From Mesorhizobium loti (GTDB taxonomy: Bacteria > Pseudomonadota > Alphaproteobacteria > Rhizobiales > Rhizobiaceae): 64,000 bases of DNA. Both the position numbers and the translations under genes were made by a program. Below, one piece after another: positions 62,846 to 64,000 of this stretch; the stretch's first letter is position 1; every line of letters starts with the position of its first letter. Location: positions 6,061,020 to 6,125,019 of the forward strand of contig AP017605.1 of the NCBI GenBank assembly GCA_002356515.1. The letters are read 5' to 3'. The notes under the pieces are model-generated. The model saw only the letters and a list, made by a program, of their open reading frames with translations. It searched no databases and had not been told where the DNA came from.

Positions 62846-63370
62846 ATGTCGACGGAACCCCTTTTCCAGACCCATCTCGTTCTGGGTTATGTCGCGTGGC
62901 TGCTTTGCTTGCGCGCATACATCTGGCCCTGGCTGAACTCGATGGACCGGGTCGCGGCGCAACGCGCCATTGCCACGCTGCACAGTTTCCGCTTCTTCGG
63001 GCTGGTCTTCATCCTTCCGGGTGTCGTCAGCCCCGACCTGCCCGCCAGCTTTGCCACCTTCGCCGCCTATGGTGACTTCGCAACCGGGCTGCTGGCCATG
63101 CTGGCGCTGCTCACGGTGCGGATACGCCCGCTCTTCTGGCCGTTCGTCGTCGCCTTCAACGTTGCAGGCACGGTCGACCTCATTGTCGACTATTACCTCG
63201 CCATCCAGGCCGACCTCCCTGCCCATGCAGGATTGTTTGGCGCCACCTACGCGATTCCCGTCATCTACGTGCCGCTGCTGATGATCACGCACATCGCCGC
63301 GTTCTATTTTCTGGTACGCCCGCACCGGAACGCGACACGCGCCATCGCCGGCGAGGCGGCTGCTTCGTAG
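62846..63370 (+). CDS. Small polytopic membrane protein of unknown function
   Basis: A 174-residue protein with five hydrophobic segments (HLVLGYVAWLLCLRAYIW, FFGLVFILPGVVS, GLLAMLALLTV, LFWPFVVAFNVAGTVDLIV, YAIPVIYVPLLMITHIAAFY). No family is recognised. AGGAG precedes the ATG. It is probably cotranscribed with the methyltransferase and convergent with the TetR gene. Confidence 0.75.
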   Translation: MSTEPLFQTHLVLGYVAWLLCLRAYIWPWLNSMDRVAAQRAIATLHSFRFFGLVFILPGVVSPDLPASFATFAAYGDFATGLLAMLALLTVRIRPLFWPFVVAFNVAGTVDLIVDYYLAIQADLPAHAGLFGATYAIPVIYVPLLMITHIAAFYFLVRPHRNATRAIAGEAAAS

Positions 63371-63412
63371 ATGGTTTGGAAATCGGCTGGGCGTCCCGCA
63401 ACCTGCCTGCCG

Positions 63413-64000
63413 CTACGCCCCTTGCTGGCGGCGGCCGGCCCGCATTTCGCTCGGTCGCGGCGCCGAGCCCGGCTCCTGCACGAGCGGCCCGAGCAGCACC
63501 TCTCCGAACAGCGGCTGGTAGCTCCTGCGTACCGCCGGGTCCTCCTTGAAGGACAGCGCATATTGGCCGATCTGGTGGAAATAGGTGATGCGCGCCCTGA
63601 CCAGGCTTTCATCCTCGGGATAGCCCATGGCGCGGAAGGAGCGGATCAACAGCGCGATGCGCAGATCGTCCATGTCCTTCACCTCCTGCGCCAGCTTCTT
63701 CGACGTTCGCGACCAGTCGCGCACGGCAAGATCCAGCAGCGGGCTGAACGGCGCCTCATCGACCCAGACATGCACGATGTCGGTGAAGAACTGCAGGCCG
63801 TCTATGTCGTGGATGTCGCGCATGGCCCAGAACGGCGCGCAATTGGTGTTTCGCCATTCCTGCAGCAGGCCGTCGCGAAGGTCGGCCAGGCTGGCGAAGT
63901 GGAAATAGAAGCTGCCGCGCGTCACCTTGAACTGATGCGCCAGGCGATCGATCTTGACCTCGCCGATGCCGCGCTTTTCCAGCACCTTGCGCGCGGCCGT
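63413..64000 (-). CDS. TetR/AcrR family transcriptional regulator (partial)
   Basis: C-terminal and central part of a TetR-type regulator; the true start lies beyond the right edge, since the frame stays open through 64000 (AARKVLEKRGIGEVKIDRLA). The HTH end is visible: HQFKVTRGSFYFHFASLADLRDGLL. The ligand domain has ARITYFHQIGQYALSF. The C-terminus is basic. The target cannot be told from the window. Confidence 0.85.
   Translation of the reverse strand, partial: TAARKVLEKRGIGEVKIDRLAHQFKVTRGSFYFHFASLADLRDGLLQEWRNTNCAPFWAMRDIHDIDGLQFFTDIVHVWVDEAPFSPLLDLAVRDWSRTSKKLAQEVKDMDDLRIALLIRSFRAMGYPEDESLVRARITYFHQIGQYALSFKEDPAVRRSYQPLFGEVLLGPLVQEPGSAPRPSEMRAGRRQQGA

Noticed and set aside
1..64000. 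CRISPR arrays, tRNA or rRNA genes, transposases, prophage or integrase genes
   Set aside because: None was recognised by reading the sequence; all repeats seen are palindromic intergenic elements rather than regularly spaced direct repeats.

Overview
The window is GC-rich chromosomal DNA of a rhizobial alphaproteobacterium, most likely Mesorhizobium or a close relative. The evidence is a DUF768 protein (a family I associate with Mesorhizobium), an ActS/ActR redox two-component pair, the split hisZ/hisG arrangement, a plant/alphaproteobacterial-type glutamate-cysteine ligase, a DUF1127 protein, and several palindromic intergenic repeats of rhizobial type. No rRNA, tRNA, CRISPR array, transposase or prophage was seen. 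Both ends are cut inside genes: cyoB on the left and a TetR regulator on the right.

Layout. 1-4.4 kb: end of the cytochrome o ubiquinol oxidase operon (cyoB-C-D), a SURF1 assembly factor and actS-actR, all overlapping or nearly so. 4.5-12 kb: single genes (DUF763, KTSC, AlkB), a divergent SDR/mannonate dehydratase pair around a perfect palindrome, and an ECF41-type sigma factor with its AhpD-like partner behind a textbook ECF41 promoter, next to a BBE-type flavoprotein. 12-17.1 kb: a minus-strand catabolic operon (RpiR regulator, isochorismatase-like hydrolase, glutamine-synthetase-like ligase, N-formylglutamate amidohydrolase-like enzyme, class III aminotransferase) that looks like a gamma-glutamyl-amine pathway. 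Its last gene carries a frameshift.

17.4-28 kb is the least ordinary part: ten minus-strand genes in close succession plus a LuxR-type regulator. They encode an acidic/arginine-rich low-complexity protein, an HExxH metallopeptidase, four proteins I cannot assign, a DUF4438 protein, a GIY-YIG-like protein, a small acidic protein and a trypsin-like protease. I know of no described system with this composition, and it is the best candidate here for something new.

28.5-41.9 kb is mostly housekeeping: an IPNS-like 2OG oxygenase, an SDR, DUF768, a P1 peptidase with XseA, LysR, DUF1127, a repeat-bearing DUF937 protein, GshA, RsmE, a GATase and a PPP-type phosphatase. 41.9-50.1 kb holds an L-lactate dehydrogenase with its FadR-type regulator, a DUF3422 protein and the glycolate oxidase genes glcD-(ASCH)-glcE-glcF. 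Similar 23-bp palindromes in front of the lactate and glycolate modules suggest one regulator for both. 50.1-64 kb: a DUF1963-like gene of distinct style, a FolD homologue with altered active-site residues, an L,D-transpeptidase, Tag, hisS-hisZ-hisG, an acyl-CoA synthetase, a cation/proton antiporter, and a LysR/methyltransferase/membrane protein/TetR group.

All functions are read from sequence by eye; no database search was run.
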